Shown here piece by piece: positions 15,796-25,774 of a stretch of 64,000 bases of DNA. The notes beneath the pieces were generated by a model that was not told where the DNA came from, did not search any database, and was given only the letters and a program-made list of their open reading frames with translations. The position numbers and the translations under genes were made by a program. The stretch is taken from NCBI RefSeq assembly GCF_918698245.1, contig NZ_CAKKMS010000001.1, positions 62,001 to 126,000 of the forward strand. Reading direction: 5' to 3'. The number at the start of each line of letters is the position of its first letter. Positions within the stretch are counted from its first letter, which is position 1. Source of the stretch: Pedobacter sp. Bi126. Lineage in GTDB: Bacteria > Bacteroidota > Bacteroidia > Sphingobacteriales > Sphingobacteriaceae.

Positions 15796-16302
15796 ATGAA
15801 TACGGAAGAAAAAAAATTAAGGCTACATTCCAAAATATACGTCTGCACAATCATTGTAGGATTGGCAATGAGCGGATTAACTGCTTTTCCGTTAGAAACC
15901 GAAATGGCTTATCTGGCTAAACATAGTACAATTTTACCAAGTAGCCTTCAAAACTGGATTGAATCGGTTTATCAGGCCCTTAAAGCGACCAACTTACGTT
16001 ATTCATTTTTAAGTTATGGTACCGATTGGCTGGCGTTTGCACATATTATGTTGGCTGTGCTTTTTATCGGCCCATTAAAAGATCCGATCAAAAACAAATG
16101 GGTAATCGAATTTGGTATCATCTGTTGTATCTCGATTATTCCATTGGCCTTAATTGCCGGAAATATCCGCCACATCCCAGTATTTTGGCAAATGATAGAT
16201 TGTTCTTTTGGCATCATTGGCGTTATCCCACTGATACTATGCCGCATCAACATCAAAAAAATTGAAATATTAGAAGAGCATTATGGATTATGGACTTTGT
16301 AA
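15796..16302 (+). CDS. Uncharacterised four-helix membrane protein
   Basis: A 168-residue protein with four hydrophobic segments (YVCTIIVGLAMSGLTAF, WLAFAHIMLAVLFIGPL, FGIICCISIIPLALIAG, CSFGIIGVIPLILCRI), short loops and a polar C-terminus. No family is named with confidence. The 3' end overlaps the next gene by 13 bases, so the two are translationally coupled and probably work together. In the membrane it could serve as an anchor or electron-transfer partner for the oxygenase-like protein downstream, but that is inference from position. Confidence 0.75.
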   Translation: MNTEEKKLRLHSKIYVCTIIVGLAMSGLTAFPLETEMAYLAKHSTILPSSLQNWIESVYQALKATNLRYSFLSYGTDWLAFAHIMLAVLFIGPLKDPIKNKWVIEFGIICCISIIPLALIAGNIRHIPVFWQMIDCSFGIIGVIPLILCRINIKKIEILEEHYGLWTL

Positions 16303-17045
16303 GCAAACATTCTATCGTAAGGAAAATATGGGGCAACACTGATGTTGTGCTTTTTATTTTTGCCGGTGCCGCAGCAGAATTTAGCCTGAATAAAGCTGTT
16401 GATTGGCTATATTTTACAGGCAAACTGCCTAAAGATCCATTAGGGAGATTGTTTTCTACTGTTGCCTATGCGCAAAAAATCGTATTTTCCACTTTAACTG
16501 AAGCTAACGCAGCGATAGATCAGATTACCATGATCCATCAGCATGTTGAAGCTGGAAGAAACGCTAAAATTCCAGATTGGGCCTATAGAGATGTATTATT
16601 TATGCTGATTGACTATTCAATCCGTGCTTTCGAGGTACTGGAAAGAAAACTCACTTTAACAGAAAAAGAAGAAATATTTACTACTTTCCATCGAGTTGGA
16701 TGCCGCATGAAAATAAATGGACTTCCTGGTAGTTTTGCGGCCTGGCAAATGATGCATGAACAACAGCTACAGGAAAATTTAATTTACAGCTGTTTTTCTC
16801 ATGATCTTTATGATCAGTACAAAAAACACCTGGGTGCGCTGAGGTATTTATTAATGCGAAAAATTCAAGCACTCATCGTTCCATTTAAAGTGAATGAATT
16901 GCTTAAACTGGGGGAAGGGAAACCCATTAAACCAATACTTACTTTATATAAAATAAGCAGGAAACTGAAGGTGAACAAACCGTTAAGAAACTTAATTCTT
17001 CCTGCAGCGTACAAGGCACAGATTTTGGGCCTCGAAGCTTTTTAA
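16290..17045 (+). CDS. DUF2236 oxygenase (MpaB-like)
   Basis: A 251-residue protein resembling the DUF2236/latex-clearing-protein family of heme-b oxygenases. A central segment reads ITMIHQHVEAGRNAKIPDWAYRDVLFMLIDY, with a His, a conserved Tyr and the alternating hydrophobic helix that follow in this family, then VGCRMKINGLPGSFAAWQMM. It is shorter than many members (about 300). It overlaps the preceding membrane-protein gene by 13 bases. The composite repeat begins 34 bases after its stop. Substrate unknown. Confidence 0.7.
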   Translation: MDFVSKHSIVRKIWGNTDVVLFIFAGAAAEFSLNKAVDWLYFTGKLPKDPLGRLFSTVAYAQKIVFSTLTEANAAIDQITMIHQHVEAGRNAKIPDWAYRDVLFMLIDYSIRAFEVLERKLTLTEKEEIFTTFHRVGCRMKINGLPGSFAAWQMMHEQQLQENLIYSCFSHDLYDQYKKHLGALRYLLMRKIQALIVPFKVNELLKLGEGKPIKPILTLYKISRKLKVNKPLRNLILPAAYKAQILGLEAF

Positions 17046-17078
17046 AAGGAATAAGAGATTGTATCCAAAAATATAGTT

Positions 17079-17340
17079 TTGTCATCCTGAGGGATAATTT
17101 ATTTTATAAAAATCAATATAAACGACAAGAGGTTTTTATCCTATTGTTAGCTGCGAGAAATCGTCATTGCGAGAAGGCTTTTTCAGCCGACGAAGCAATC
17201 TTACAACGATCGCTACTAGCGTGCGCATTAAGATTATTCATTTTTGCAGTTGTTTTTAAAGGCATTCATGAGCTCGTTTCGTTCGGTTATCTTCGTTCCT
17301 CGCAATGACGACTTTTCTTAAGAGATCCGTCAATGGATAG
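17079..17340. repeat. Composite inverted-repeat element, copy 2, with 55-base insertion
   Basis: Same left flank, core arm (from 17161) and right flank (GATCCGTCAATGGATAG) as at 7.1 kb. The distal arm is broken after TAAGATT by 55 foreign bases (17236-17290), then resumes CTTCGTTCCTCGCAATGACGA. The insert contains GGCATTCATGAGCTC. It reads, in reverse, like part of the alternative core at 36.5 kb. Confidence 0.85.
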
Positions 17341-17466
17341 CCTGTCGAAGGGCCTGTTAAGTAATTTTTGAGGTGTTTCGACAAGCTCTCCACAGGAGTC
17401 CTTTGGACAACATGACAGCATTTGAGGTGAAATTGCCATTATGATGCAACCTCCTATTATATTTTT
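17341..17466. repeat. Short inverted repeat downstream of SusD gene
   Basis: TGTCGAA (17343-17349) and TTCGACA (17377-17383) frame a 27-base spacer. The sequence resembles dispersed intergenic repeats rather than a terminator, as no T-run follows. The remaining bases up to the SusD stop hold nothing recognisable. Confidence 0.5.
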
Positions 17467-19200
17467 CTATTTCCAATCAAACGGCAAATACCAGTTGGCC
17501 GGATCCATTAATTTTTGTCTGGCGAGGCTTGCATTAGGGTTGCCTGCTTTTAACAGTTTTTGGTAAATGCGATCTGCTAAAAAGGCCGGGTTGTTCTGTC
17601 TGCGGGCAATACGGACCAAATCAGGCCAGCGGTTACCTTCAAAAGCAAGCTCCAATGCGGCCTCATCAATTAATTTGCCTTCTAAGCCAATCATATCCGT
17701 CTGGTAGCTTACATCGATCGCATTTACAACTGCCCTACCTCTAATTCCACAATTACGGTACCAGGTACCTGAAACATCGTTATTTTTTCTGGCATCGAAA
17801 TAATAAGGTGAGGTTTGTGGATAAGGGGTAATCATGGTGTTTAACTCCGCTACCGAAACCGGGGCCTGTGCTCCGGCAGTAATGGTACCTACGTAATACG
17901 TATTCCTGATCCCCGTATTTAACAATGCCCAGCCTAACTTGGTCTGTCCATCTCTATTGGCAGCTTCCGAAAAACGCAGGTGTAATAGTGATGCACGATA
18001 AATGCCCCATTTCCCACCGTTATCAGTTAATTTGGTAATTTCTTCGCCCATGGCCGAAGCATTGAACGATAATTTGCTCCTCGGATCGAAAGGAACACCG
18101 CTAGTGGTAACCTGGCTATTCCACAAGTCTTTTATAGCCTGCGAAGGTTTTATTTGATAGCTTTTAAACGGCGAACACAAATCAATCATTGGGTTTACAG
18201 GTTTAAAGGCGGTATTATAAGGCATGGCCCATAACCACTCGGTGCTCCATGGGCTCGAAGTGGTTGGCAAGGCAAAAATAGCACGCCAGCCAGCATCTAA
18301 ACTATTGATTAAACTAGTAGGATCTTGCCCGCTTCTGCTAAACAGAACGGCTAAATTGGCATAAGCCACATCACCGGAGTTATTGATTTTGTAAAAGTTA
18401 AACCTAAAGTTATCATTCGCATTGCCATTTTCGGCGTTCATCAGCTTGGCATAATTTTCGGCTGCTTTAATATAATTGCCTTTCCATAAGTAAAGATCGC
18501 CCAACAGGAAAGCTTTTGATGCAAACAGTTTTTGGGTACTATTAGCATCAATGGTTACCAATAATGATGTGCCTGTTGGATAAGCATAAGCTTCCTTATA
18601 TGGCAGGCTTTCGTTAAAAGCAATTAATTTATCCAACAGCTGATCAAACGGCGTTTTCGGATAATTGGCCAGGTTTTTTAAATCATCAACCGTTTCTATC
18701 GCATCAGTGATATAAGGCACGCTGCCATATTGAATACCTAAATGCAGGTAAATCCAGCTCCTCAACGTGGCAATATCTGAATAGCGTTTGTTGTAATCAT
18801 CAACACTCATCCGGCGATCATCGACCATCATTTTAAAGTTTTTGAGCACATCGTTACAATTCACAATCACCTGATAATATGGTCTTGGATCAACATATTG
18901 ATTGTTTTTTGTTTCGGTATGTGATGATAACTCCTGCAGATCAGTACTTGATCTGGAGGTAACATCCATTAAATCTCCACGCAGTTCGTTCTGCAGGATA
19001 TACAGTTTTTCCAGGCCCAAAAATTGGCCGTAAATACCGATAACCGCCGCATCTGCATCTGACACTGTTTTAAAAGCATTTACACTATCCAATTTATCTT
19101 CGGTTGGTACGTCAAGCATTTTTTTGCAAGACCACGAACCTGCCGATAAAATACCCAACAGCAAAAGGGATGCAATTTTTTTATTTATGTTCATTTTCAT
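17467..19200 (-). CDS. RagB/SusD-family nutrient uptake lipoprotein
   Basis: A 577-residue surface lipoprotein with lipobox LSAGSWSCKK, followed by DVPTEDKLDSVNAF, the start of the SusD helical (TPR) scaffold. FEGNRWPDLVRIARR near the C-terminus is the family's closing motif. It should cap the SusC transporter encoded 17 bases upstream (19218) and bind its ligand. It is the last gene of the seven-gene FAS1/SusCD operon. The ATG at 19200 and another two codons on are both possible. The ligand is unknown; no enzyme gene shares the operon. Confidence 0.92.
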   Translation of the reverse strand: MKMNINKKIASLLLLGILSAGSWSCKKMLDVPTEDKLDSVNAFKTVSDADAAVIGIYGQFLGLEKLYILQNELRGDLMDVTSRSSTDLQELSSHTETKNNQYVDPRPYYQVIVNCNDVLKNFKMMVDDRRMSVDDYNKRYSDIATLRSWIYLHLGIQYGSVPYITDAIETVDDLKNLANYPKTPFDQLLDKLIAFNESLPYKEAYAYPTGTSLLVTIDANSTQKLFASKAFLLGDLYLWKGNYIKAAENYAKLMNAENGNANDNFRFNFYKINNSGDVAYANLAVLFSRSGQDPTSLINSLDAGWRAIFALPTTSSPWSTEWLWAMPYNTAFKPVNPMIDLCSPFKSYQIKPSQAIKDLWNSQVTTSGVPFDPRSKLSFNASAMGEEITKLTDNGGKWGIYRASLLHLRFSEAANRDGQTKLGWALLNTGIRNTYYVGTITAGAQAPVSVAELNTMITPYPQTSPYYFDARKNNDVSGTWYRNCGIRGRAVVNAIDVSYQTDMIGLEGKLIDEAALELAFEGNRWPDLVRIARRQNNPAFLADRIYQKLLKAGNPNASLARQKLMDPANWYLPFDWK

Positions 19201-19217
19201 GAGTATATCTTTCTTAA

Positions 19218-22200
19218 TTATAATCCAACTCTAACACCTAGCTGAAACGACCTGAACTGGGGCTCAAGGGTGGTATCTACGCCCTGGCTAAATAAACTTC
19301 CGGAATTACTAAATTCCGGATCGTAGCCTAAATAATTGGTTACAGTAAACAGGTTATTAGCCGTAGCATAAATTTTTGCGTACTTAATGGCTTTCAGTTT
19401 TAAGGGTACATTATAGGTTACATTAACGGTTCGCAAACGTAAATAGGAGCCATCTTCTATCCAGCGGTCAGAAAAACGGGCATTCCCTACCGGATCGCCA
19501 TAAGTAGCTTTTGGTACCGACGTAACTTGTCCATCACCTTTCCACCTGTTGCCAATATTTGGTGTTTGGTTGTAATAAGTACTTCCAGATTCTAGCTGTG
19601 CCCTGGTATAATTGTAAACATCGTTACCGCTAACAAAAGTGATTAAAGCATCTAAACTCCAGTTTTTGTAAGTGAAGGTATTGTTAAAGCTTCCAAATAA
19701 ATTCGGATTAGGATTACCAATAACGGTGCGGTCTGCATCGTCAATAATCTTATCGCCATTGCTATCGGTAAACTTTACATCCCCCCCTGTAAATGGTACA
19801 AGTGCTCCCAAACTATTGCGGCTAGATAAACCTGAGGCAGCGGCCTCTGCATTGGTCGCAAAAACACCATTGGTTTTATAACCATAAAACTGATTGGCCG
19901 ACTGCCCAACCTGGCTGATGTAAGCACCACCTGCATAACTGGTTATAACTGAATTTCCATCGGGTAAACTGGTAATTTTATTGGTTGATGTACCGATGGT
20001 TAAACCCGCATCCCATTTTAATTTTTCATTTAGAATCCGACCGTTTAAGGACAAATCTAAACCATTTGTCTGCATGCCACCATTGTTATTGATAAAAGAA
20101 GCAGTACCCGTAACAACACTCAGCAATTGATAGCTTAGCATATTTTTAGTGCTGTTTCTCCAATAATCTAAGCTGATGCTTAGACGCTCACTAAAAAAGG
20201 AGCCATCTATACCAGTATTAAACTTGTGTACGGTTTCCCATTGTAGATTGGGGTTAGCAAAATTGCCGGTTACGATACCCCTAATGCCCAATACATTTTG
20301 AGAGGTATAATATTTTCTGGCGGTATAATTCCCAACATCATCATTTCCAACTAAACCATAGCTCATTCTTAATTTCAGCAGGTCAACGCGGTGTAAATTG
20401 CGCATAAATTTCTCTGAAGAGATTACCCAGGCAGCACCAAGGGCGGGTAAAACGGCATAACGGCTTCCATTAATCCTCAAACCATCATCGAAGTTTAAGA
20501 AACCCTGACCGGCCTTTGCACCAAAGCGCGAAGAACCATCAACAGCCATTGAGAAATTAACCAGGTATTTATCGGCATAGCTATAATTGGCAGACAAGTA
20601 ATTGTTCAGCGTACGCCATTTCCCAATATCACCGCCAAATGTTCTAAAAGCGGCATTACTATTCCCAATGCTGATCAACTCATCTGTTGCAGAATTAAAA
20701 CCCAAAGCATAGTCCTGTTCGCTTTCGCTCTGCGAATAACGTGTACCTACAATTGCATGTAATTTACTATATGAGCCAAAAGATTGATCGTAGGTTAAAC
20801 GCAGATCGTTAAACACATTAAAAAACCTTCCTACCTGTGTACCCAAACGGCTATCGCCTACATAATTGGAAAGCGTATCGTTGGTTACCCCTTTTCTTGG
20901 AATAAAAAGCGTTTCCTGTGTTTTATCGTAAGTTACACCACTTAGGTTAGATATTTTAAAGTTTTTGTTGAAAGTAAAATCGAAATTGATGTTTCCATAA
21001 AATCGATAAGCCTTTTTTAAATTTTGTCCTTTCTCAATTAAAGCTCTTGGATTACTTACCTGTAAAGTATCGTAATCCGCTAAATTTGGTGAAACTGCCC
21101 CAGTCGAATTTATTTCATTTCTGGCCATAAAAGGCGATTTAACCAAAGCTAGAAACAGTGGGTTGGTTACAGGAGCAACTCCCTGGTCTTTTAAACGCTG
21201 TTCGGTATAGGTAAAAGATAAACTGGTGCTTCCCTGCAGTTTTTTAGTCAGGTTTAAATCACTATTAAAGCGCGTACTGTATTTTAAATTATCAGTGCTA
21301 TCAATTACGCCCCTATCCCTTGCATAAGCAGCGGAAAGTGCATACTTCGCAATATTATCGCCACCGGTTACCTTTAAAAAATAGTTCTGATCGAAACTGC
21401 TTTTTAATACTTCATTCTGCCAATTCGTTTCATTGTGGTATTTAAAATAATCGGGATTGGTTGGACTGTCGTTCATATAAGGTTTTGCGGCAATGGCACT
21501 ATTGCTTAACCCCTGACTTTTTAAAATATCGGAAAGATATAACCTATAATCAGAAGCACCCATTACAGGTAAGTTTTTAGGCTTGAAATTGAAACCTGCG
21601 TAACCAGAAAAATCGATATTGGTAGCCAGATCGTGTGCACGGTTGGTGGTAATTAACACCACTCCATTTGCAGCTTTCACCCCATAAGTAGCTGCCAAAG
21701 CCGCATCTTTAATAATACTGATGTTTTCAATATCCCGAACATCGATAAATTGAAGTGGGTTGTTAACATGCCCCTTAATCAGCGAAGTACCGTAATTATT
21801 GGCATCGAAAATCATTCCATCAACCACATATAAAGGCTGATTTGTAGCATACAAAGAGTTAAACCCTCTGATGAGCACATCGGCACCTACACCAGGCGTT
21901 CCTGAGCGTCTGGTAACTTTAACCCCTGCTGCCCTGCCTTGAATGTAACTCATTACACTTTCAGAATTGCTGGCCCAGTTACCTTGCAAACTCACATTAC
22001 TGATGGCAGGTATTGCGCGTGCCTGAGAAACCGTACCTATCGGCGTAACTACCTCGTTATAAACCGAGGCAAACGATAACGGGTAAAGTTTGGTTCTGAT
22101 TTCCTTGTCTTTATAAACCGGGAGCACCTTGGTTTGGAAACCATTGCCCGAAATAATAATGCTGGCCTTGTAATCGGGTACGACTACAGTAAACCTTCCT

Positions 22201-22478
22201 TTTTCGTCGGTAATGGCGGCATTAAAACCAGTAACCGTGATATTAATGCCCACTAAAGGCTTATTGGTATTCCCATCGAGCACAACTCCCTTTATTTTTT
22301 CGCCCCTAACTGCGCGGGCCTTTACTTTTACGGTAGTGGTATCTGTTTCGGTTTTCATCGAATCTACTTCCTGTGCCTGGGCAGCTAAGCCAAACACCAG
22401 TAAGCAAAGCAATATGCCCCAAACTTTTTTTATCGTTGTAAAATTATACATAGTATTTTTTTTGAAAGCAAGATTCAT
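19218..22478 (-). CDS. SusC/RagA-family TonB-dependent transporter
   Basis: A 1086-residue outer-membrane protein. Signal peptide VWGILLCLLVFGLAAQA, a Thr/Lys-rich linker unusual in this family, a carboxypeptidase-like domain (IKGVVLDGNTNKPLVGINIT), then the plug with YIQGRAAGVKV, DVLIRGFNSLY and GVKAANGVVLITT, and a beta barrel ending in FRSFQLGVRVGL. The first ATG is at 22478, two bases after the stop of the preceding FAS1 gene; the ATG at 22451 has a better A-rich leader and gives a cleaner signal peptide. It pairs with the SusD at 17467 to import an unknown ligand with TonB energy. Confidence 0.92.
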   Translation of the reverse strand: MNLAFKKNTMYNFTTIKKVWGILLCLLVFGLAAQAQEVDSMKTETDTTTVKVKARAVRGEKIKGVVLDGNTNKPLVGINITVTGFNAAITDEKGRFTVVVPDYKASIIISGNGFQTKVLPVYKDKEIRTKLYPLSFASVYNEVVTPIGTVSQARAIPAISNVSLQGNWASNSESVMSYIQGRAAGVKVTRRSGTPGVGADVLIRGFNSLYATNQPLYVVDGMIFDANNYGTSLIKGHVNNPLQFIDVRDIENISIIKDAALAATYGVKAANGVVLITTNRAHDLATNIDFSGYAGFNFKPKNLPVMGASDYRLYLSDILKSQGLSNSAIAAKPYMNDSPTNPDYFKYHNETNWQNEVLKSSFDQNYFLKVTGGDNIAKYALSAAYARDRGVIDSTDNLKYSTRFNSDLNLTKKLQGSTSLSFTYTEQRLKDQGVAPVTNPLFLALVKSPFMARNEINSTGAVSPNLADYDTLQVSNPRALIEKGQNLKKAYRFYGNINFDFTFNKNFKISNLSGVTYDKTQETLFIPRKGVTNDTLSNYVGDSRLGTQVGRFFNVFNDLRLTYDQSFGSYSKLHAIVGTRYSQSESEQDYALGFNSATDELISIGNSNAAFRTFGGDIGKWRTLNNYLSANYSYADKYLVNFSMAVDGSSRFGAKAGQGFLNFDDGLRINGSRYAVLPALGAAWVISSEKFMRNLHRVDLLKLRMSYGLVGNDDVGNYTARKYYTSQNVLGIRGIVTGNFANPNLQWETVHKFNTGIDGSFFSERLSISLDYWRNSTKNMLSYQLLSVVTGTASFINNNGGMQTNGLDLSLNGRILNEKLKWDAGLTIGTSTNKITSLPDGNSVITSYAGGAYISQVGQSANQFYGYKTNGVFATNAEAAASGLSSRNSLGALVPFTGGDVKFTDSNGDKIIDDADRTVIGNPNPNLFGSFNNTFTYKNWSLDALITFVSGNDVYNYTRAQLESGSTYYNQTPNIGNRWKGDGQVTSVPKATYGDPVGNARFSDRWIEDGSYLRLRTVNVTYNVPLKLKAIKYAKIYATANNLFTVTNYLGYDPEFSNSGSLFSQGVDTTLEPQFRSFQLGVRVGL

Positions 22479-22480
22479 AA

Positions 22481-23914
22481 TTAAGGTAAAACTGGTTCGA
22501 AGCGTAGATAATCCAATATGAGCGTACTCACATTTACATTCGTACTGTTTGCAGCGGTTAACCTCACCTGAAAATTGCCAAACTGTGCTGGAGTGTATTC
22601 TCCTAAGTAGGTTTCGTTATAGGTTAAGGGATTTACCAGATGGGTATAAAACAAAGTATAACTTACTGTGGCGGGGTTAAAAAAGAAGTAACGCTGTGTA
22701 AATGCCGCCACCTGTGGGTCGCCAGGCAAACCAGAAATAGCCCTTGCGTAAACTTTATATTTTACCACAGGTAAATTGGCTTTGGTATAAAACACACCAA
22801 ATTCGGCATATTTATGATCATAAACCTCGATATCGTTAAAGGTTTTCCCTAAATTATCGAGTTTTGTGCGGTATAAAAGCGTACGTGCAGCACTAATGGC
22901 TTGTGGTTTTTCACCTTCGATTTTAAATTCGGGTATTTTATCTTTTAAACGGAAGGGCAGTGCATTTACCACATGCACCATCCCGTTACTGGCCCTATAC
23001 GAACGGATAATATTAGCCTTATTAACTGGCACTTTTACGCCTTGTAAAGAAATCAGTGTATCTGGCAACTTTTCAATCGGGTAAACACCTTTAACGGTTA
23101 AATCTTTTACCAAGAAGTAGGAAGCATTCAAATTCGGATTTACACTTGGATAATAGGTTGAAAGTTTTGCTGATTCGGCTGTAAAAGCGGCATCCTGTAG
23201 TATAAAATAAGTGTACTGCTGGCTTTCGTCTCTCAGATCGGCTACATTTACCCAGTAAGTATTTCTGGATATCATGGGTGGATTGGGGGCAAAAATTGGG
23301 TTTCCCAATGCATTATAACCAATAACAGTAGCATTTGCGGTATCGATAACGGTAATCGACAGATTATTAATATAGTTTTTTTGCAAAGCACCATCAGTAC
23401 TGTTGAGCATATAATCCCAAATATTCTGTTTGGTTGGAACAGCCTGATCTACGGTATACAATACCCCATTTTTTACGAACTGGCCAGCAGCAGAAACAAT
23501 GCCTTCTTCAAATTTAGTGCTGGTAAAAACACCAAATTTATTATTAAGCAGTTTCAACCTTGTGGTATCGCCCTCTTTGTTTAACGGGAAAGTAGATAAT
23601 GCAATATGGTTGGCCACAAAATCTTTTAATTTTGCAGGATCCGAAACAATTGCTGCATCTAAACTGGCTAAAGCCTGATTGGTTGGTGCCCAAACCGTAT
23701 AATTTTGCGCGCCTGCAAGCACCTTATCATAACCTGTAGTTTTAACATAACCGTTAAAAACACTAAGGTTAGCCTGGGCATCGAGCTTTTGTGCAAGATC
23801 TAAACTGTTATCTACATTGGTAAGCTCGTTATGCAGTTCCAGGTTATCTTTACAGGAATATAAAACTGCACTGATACTGAGCAGGGCAACATATATTATA
23901 TATTTTCTAGTCAT
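22481..23914 (-). CDS. FAS1 (fasciclin) domain lipoprotein
   Basis: A 477-residue lipoprotein (lipobox AVLYSCKD). An N-terminal FAS1 module begins about residue 40 and includes NYTVWAPTNQALASLD, the H1-type box. A second divergent module ends with GMVHVVNALPFRLKD, the H2-type box. The last 130 residues form a predicted beta-sandwich closing with LILDYLRFEPVLP, a pattern like that of the neighbouring FAS1 protein. FAS1 modules are adhesion or ligand-binding folds. Position between another FAS1 gene and a SusC gene suggests a surface accessory of the uptake system. Substrate or partner unknown. Confidence 0.85.
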   Translation of the reverse strand: MTRKYIIYVALLSISAVLYSCKDNLELHNELTNVDNSLDLAQKLDAQANLSVFNGYVKTTGYDKVLAGAQNYTVWAPTNQALASLDAAIVSDPAKLKDFVANHIALSTFPLNKEGDTTRLKLLNNKFGVFTSTKFEEGIVSAAGQFVKNGVLYTVDQAVPTKQNIWDYMLNSTDGALQKNYINNLSITVIDTANATVIGYNALGNPIFAPNPPMISRNTYWVNVADLRDESQQYTYFILQDAAFTAESAKLSTYYPSVNPNLNASYFLVKDLTVKGVYPIEKLPDTLISLQGVKVPVNKANIIRSYRASNGMVHVVNALPFRLKDKIPEFKIEGEKPQAISAARTLLYRTKLDNLGKTFNDIEVYDHKYAEFGVFYTKANLPVVKYKVYARAISGLPGDPQVAAFTQRYFFFNPATVSYTLFYTHLVNPLTYNETYLGEYTPAQFGNFQVRLTAANSTNVNVSTLILDYLRFEPVLP

Positions 23915-23946
23915 TATTTATATTATTAGTTCTATAGCTCAATTAG

Positions 23947-25764
23947 TTATGGGCGTTTATAAATCAGGCCCGACGGACTAAATCTTGGATAGTTCTGATC
24001 ATCATCAATCGGAATAAAGTGAATCATATCCATATTCATAATTCCGGATCCATTACCACGTAGTGTAGTAAACCTAACCCAGTGTCTATCAGTCGTTTTG
24101 ATATCGACTACACCAGCCAATTTCCCGACCATAACCGACCATTGGTTATTAACTGATATGGGCTGTATGCCTCTTACACCATCCTGATTAACGTCTGCAG
24201 TGGTAGCCATATAGCGTTTAAAGCCGTTGGTTAACATTAATCCATCTGCAGAAGGCAAGGCAGCATTGGCGGTAGGCACACCAGAACTACCTAATGTTTG
24301 GGCAAAATCGACCAAATTCGGCAATAATTGCTCTTGTGTTGTGCCCACATCTACCCCAACCTGCGTAAGCGGTCCGGAGACGTTGTAGGTATGACAGATC
24401 CAAACTTTGTATTTACCTTTTACCAGCATAGGGGTCCTGATTTCCATCCAGATAGAACGCGCGGTATTACTTGTGGTTGGGTTAAACTGAATTACATCCC
24501 TGTTGGCATAACTCCTCCCATCAGATGCACCAATTGGCGTTGAGGAAACAGCATAAACAGGACCAATTGTGTTTGACCGGTAAGCATCAAGCCTTATACC
24601 TGCTGTAATCAATTTTCCGTTTTGTAAAAGCTGAATAGTTTGTCCAGGGGCCCGCCAGGCTGCTAATAATTTTAATTCTGGCTGATCGCCTATATCGAAG
24701 AAAACACCCGTAGGCACCCTTGGTTTAATTTTGTAAAAACCTTTCGATTCATGTAAAACCCCATTCGAAGTAGTAACATTACTAAAAGTTCTGTTTACTT
24801 CTACTCCGGGTTCTATCACACCATTAAACTCATCATCATTTAATAAAATTTTGGTTCCCACTAATTTGGTGGTTACAATTTCACTAGGCACCAATGTTGC
24901 CAATGAAGGCGAAGAAACAATATCGGGTGTATAACTTGCTCCTGTTGAAATATGGTAAGCTACATACATCCACAAACTATCAGTATGGCTTTTCGGATTA
25001 CCTGTTTTTGAAAGTTTGGCTTTTAAGGCCGCATAATTACTAAAACCAGCAGCTTGTATTGCCGAATCGGATTCGAGAATTACAGTTTGAAAACGACGTG
25101 TAGTATCAGGAATAACGGATTGCACATAATTCAACGAATCATAGAATCCGGTTTCTTTTAAGGCTTGCGTAAAAATACTATACCTGTTATTCGTTTCTAT
25201 ACTTGCTGCCAATGTTTTGGTTGATGGTATTAAAACATGATCGATAACATGGATAATACCATTCCCAACCCGAACATTCGACTGGGTAATGAGCGCCTGT
25301 TTGTTAATGATAAAACTACTTACACCATCTTTGAAAGTAACACCAGTTTGCAAATACTGACCATAAAGGGTGATCTGGGTTAACTTCCCGTCGGTGAATT
25401 TGCCTGTAGCAACGGTATCTGGCAAAACGTGGAAACGAACAACGTCTTTAAGTTCTGCGGCTGATAATTGGTCGACTGCTGTTTTATTTAAACTTTTCAA
25501 CCAATCGTTAACCGCATTATTATCAGGAGTAAACATGGTGTATTTACCATATGCTGCTAAATAACCTTTTGTACCCGACCTTTCTAAGATTTGGGTAAAC
25601 AGAGAAAATTTTTCTGGATTTTTCTCCAAAAATCCGGTAATGTTTACATCATCAGTAGTACTTAATGTTAAACTTTCTCTTTTACAGGCATTAATCACAA
25701 AGATTATAAATGCGCTGAGTATAACCAAATAGGTAATGTTGCGGATGTCTAATTTCACTTTCAT
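23947..25764 (-). CDS. FAS1 domain lipoprotein with C-terminal beta-sandwich
   Basis: A 605-residue lipoprotein. The frame is open to 25917, but the ATG at 25764, ten bases after the SusD stop, gives a proper signal sequence and lipobox (FVINACKRE). FAS1 module 1 (about 35-180) has KYTMFTPDNNAVNDWL and NGIIHVIDHVLIPS. Module 2 (about 185-345) ends in SNGVLHESKGFYKI. A C-terminal domain (about 350-605) ends in the MNMDMIHFIPID pattern seen in carbohydrate-binding sandwiches. It may hold ligands at the cell surface for the SusCD pairs encoded on either side. Confidence 0.85.
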   Translation of the reverse strand: MKVKLDIRNITYLVILSAFIIFVINACKRESLTLSTTDDVNITGFLEKNPEKFSLFTQILERSGTKGYLAAYGKYTMFTPDNNAVNDWLKSLNKTAVDQLSAAELKDVVRFHVLPDTVATGKFTDGKLTQITLYGQYLQTGVTFKDGVSSFIINKQALITQSNVRVGNGIIHVIDHVLIPSTKTLAASIETNNRYSIFTQALKETGFYDSLNYVQSVIPDTTRRFQTVILESDSAIQAAGFSNYAALKAKLSKTGNPKSHTDSLWMYVAYHISTGASYTPDIVSSPSLATLVPSEIVTTKLVGTKILLNDDEFNGVIEPGVEVNRTFSNVTTSNGVLHESKGFYKIKPRVPTGVFFDIGDQPELKLLAAWRAPGQTIQLLQNGKLITAGIRLDAYRSNTIGPVYAVSSTPIGASDGRSYANRDVIQFNPTTSNTARSIWMEIRTPMLVKGKYKVWICHTYNVSGPLTQVGVDVGTTQEQLLPNLVDFAQTLGSSGVPTANAALPSADGLMLTNGFKRYMATTADVNQDGVRGIQPISVNNQWSVMVGKLAGVVDIKTTDRHWVRFTTLRGNGSGIMNMDMIHFIPIDDDQNYPRFSPSGLIYKRP

Positions 25765-25774
25765 ATCACTTATT

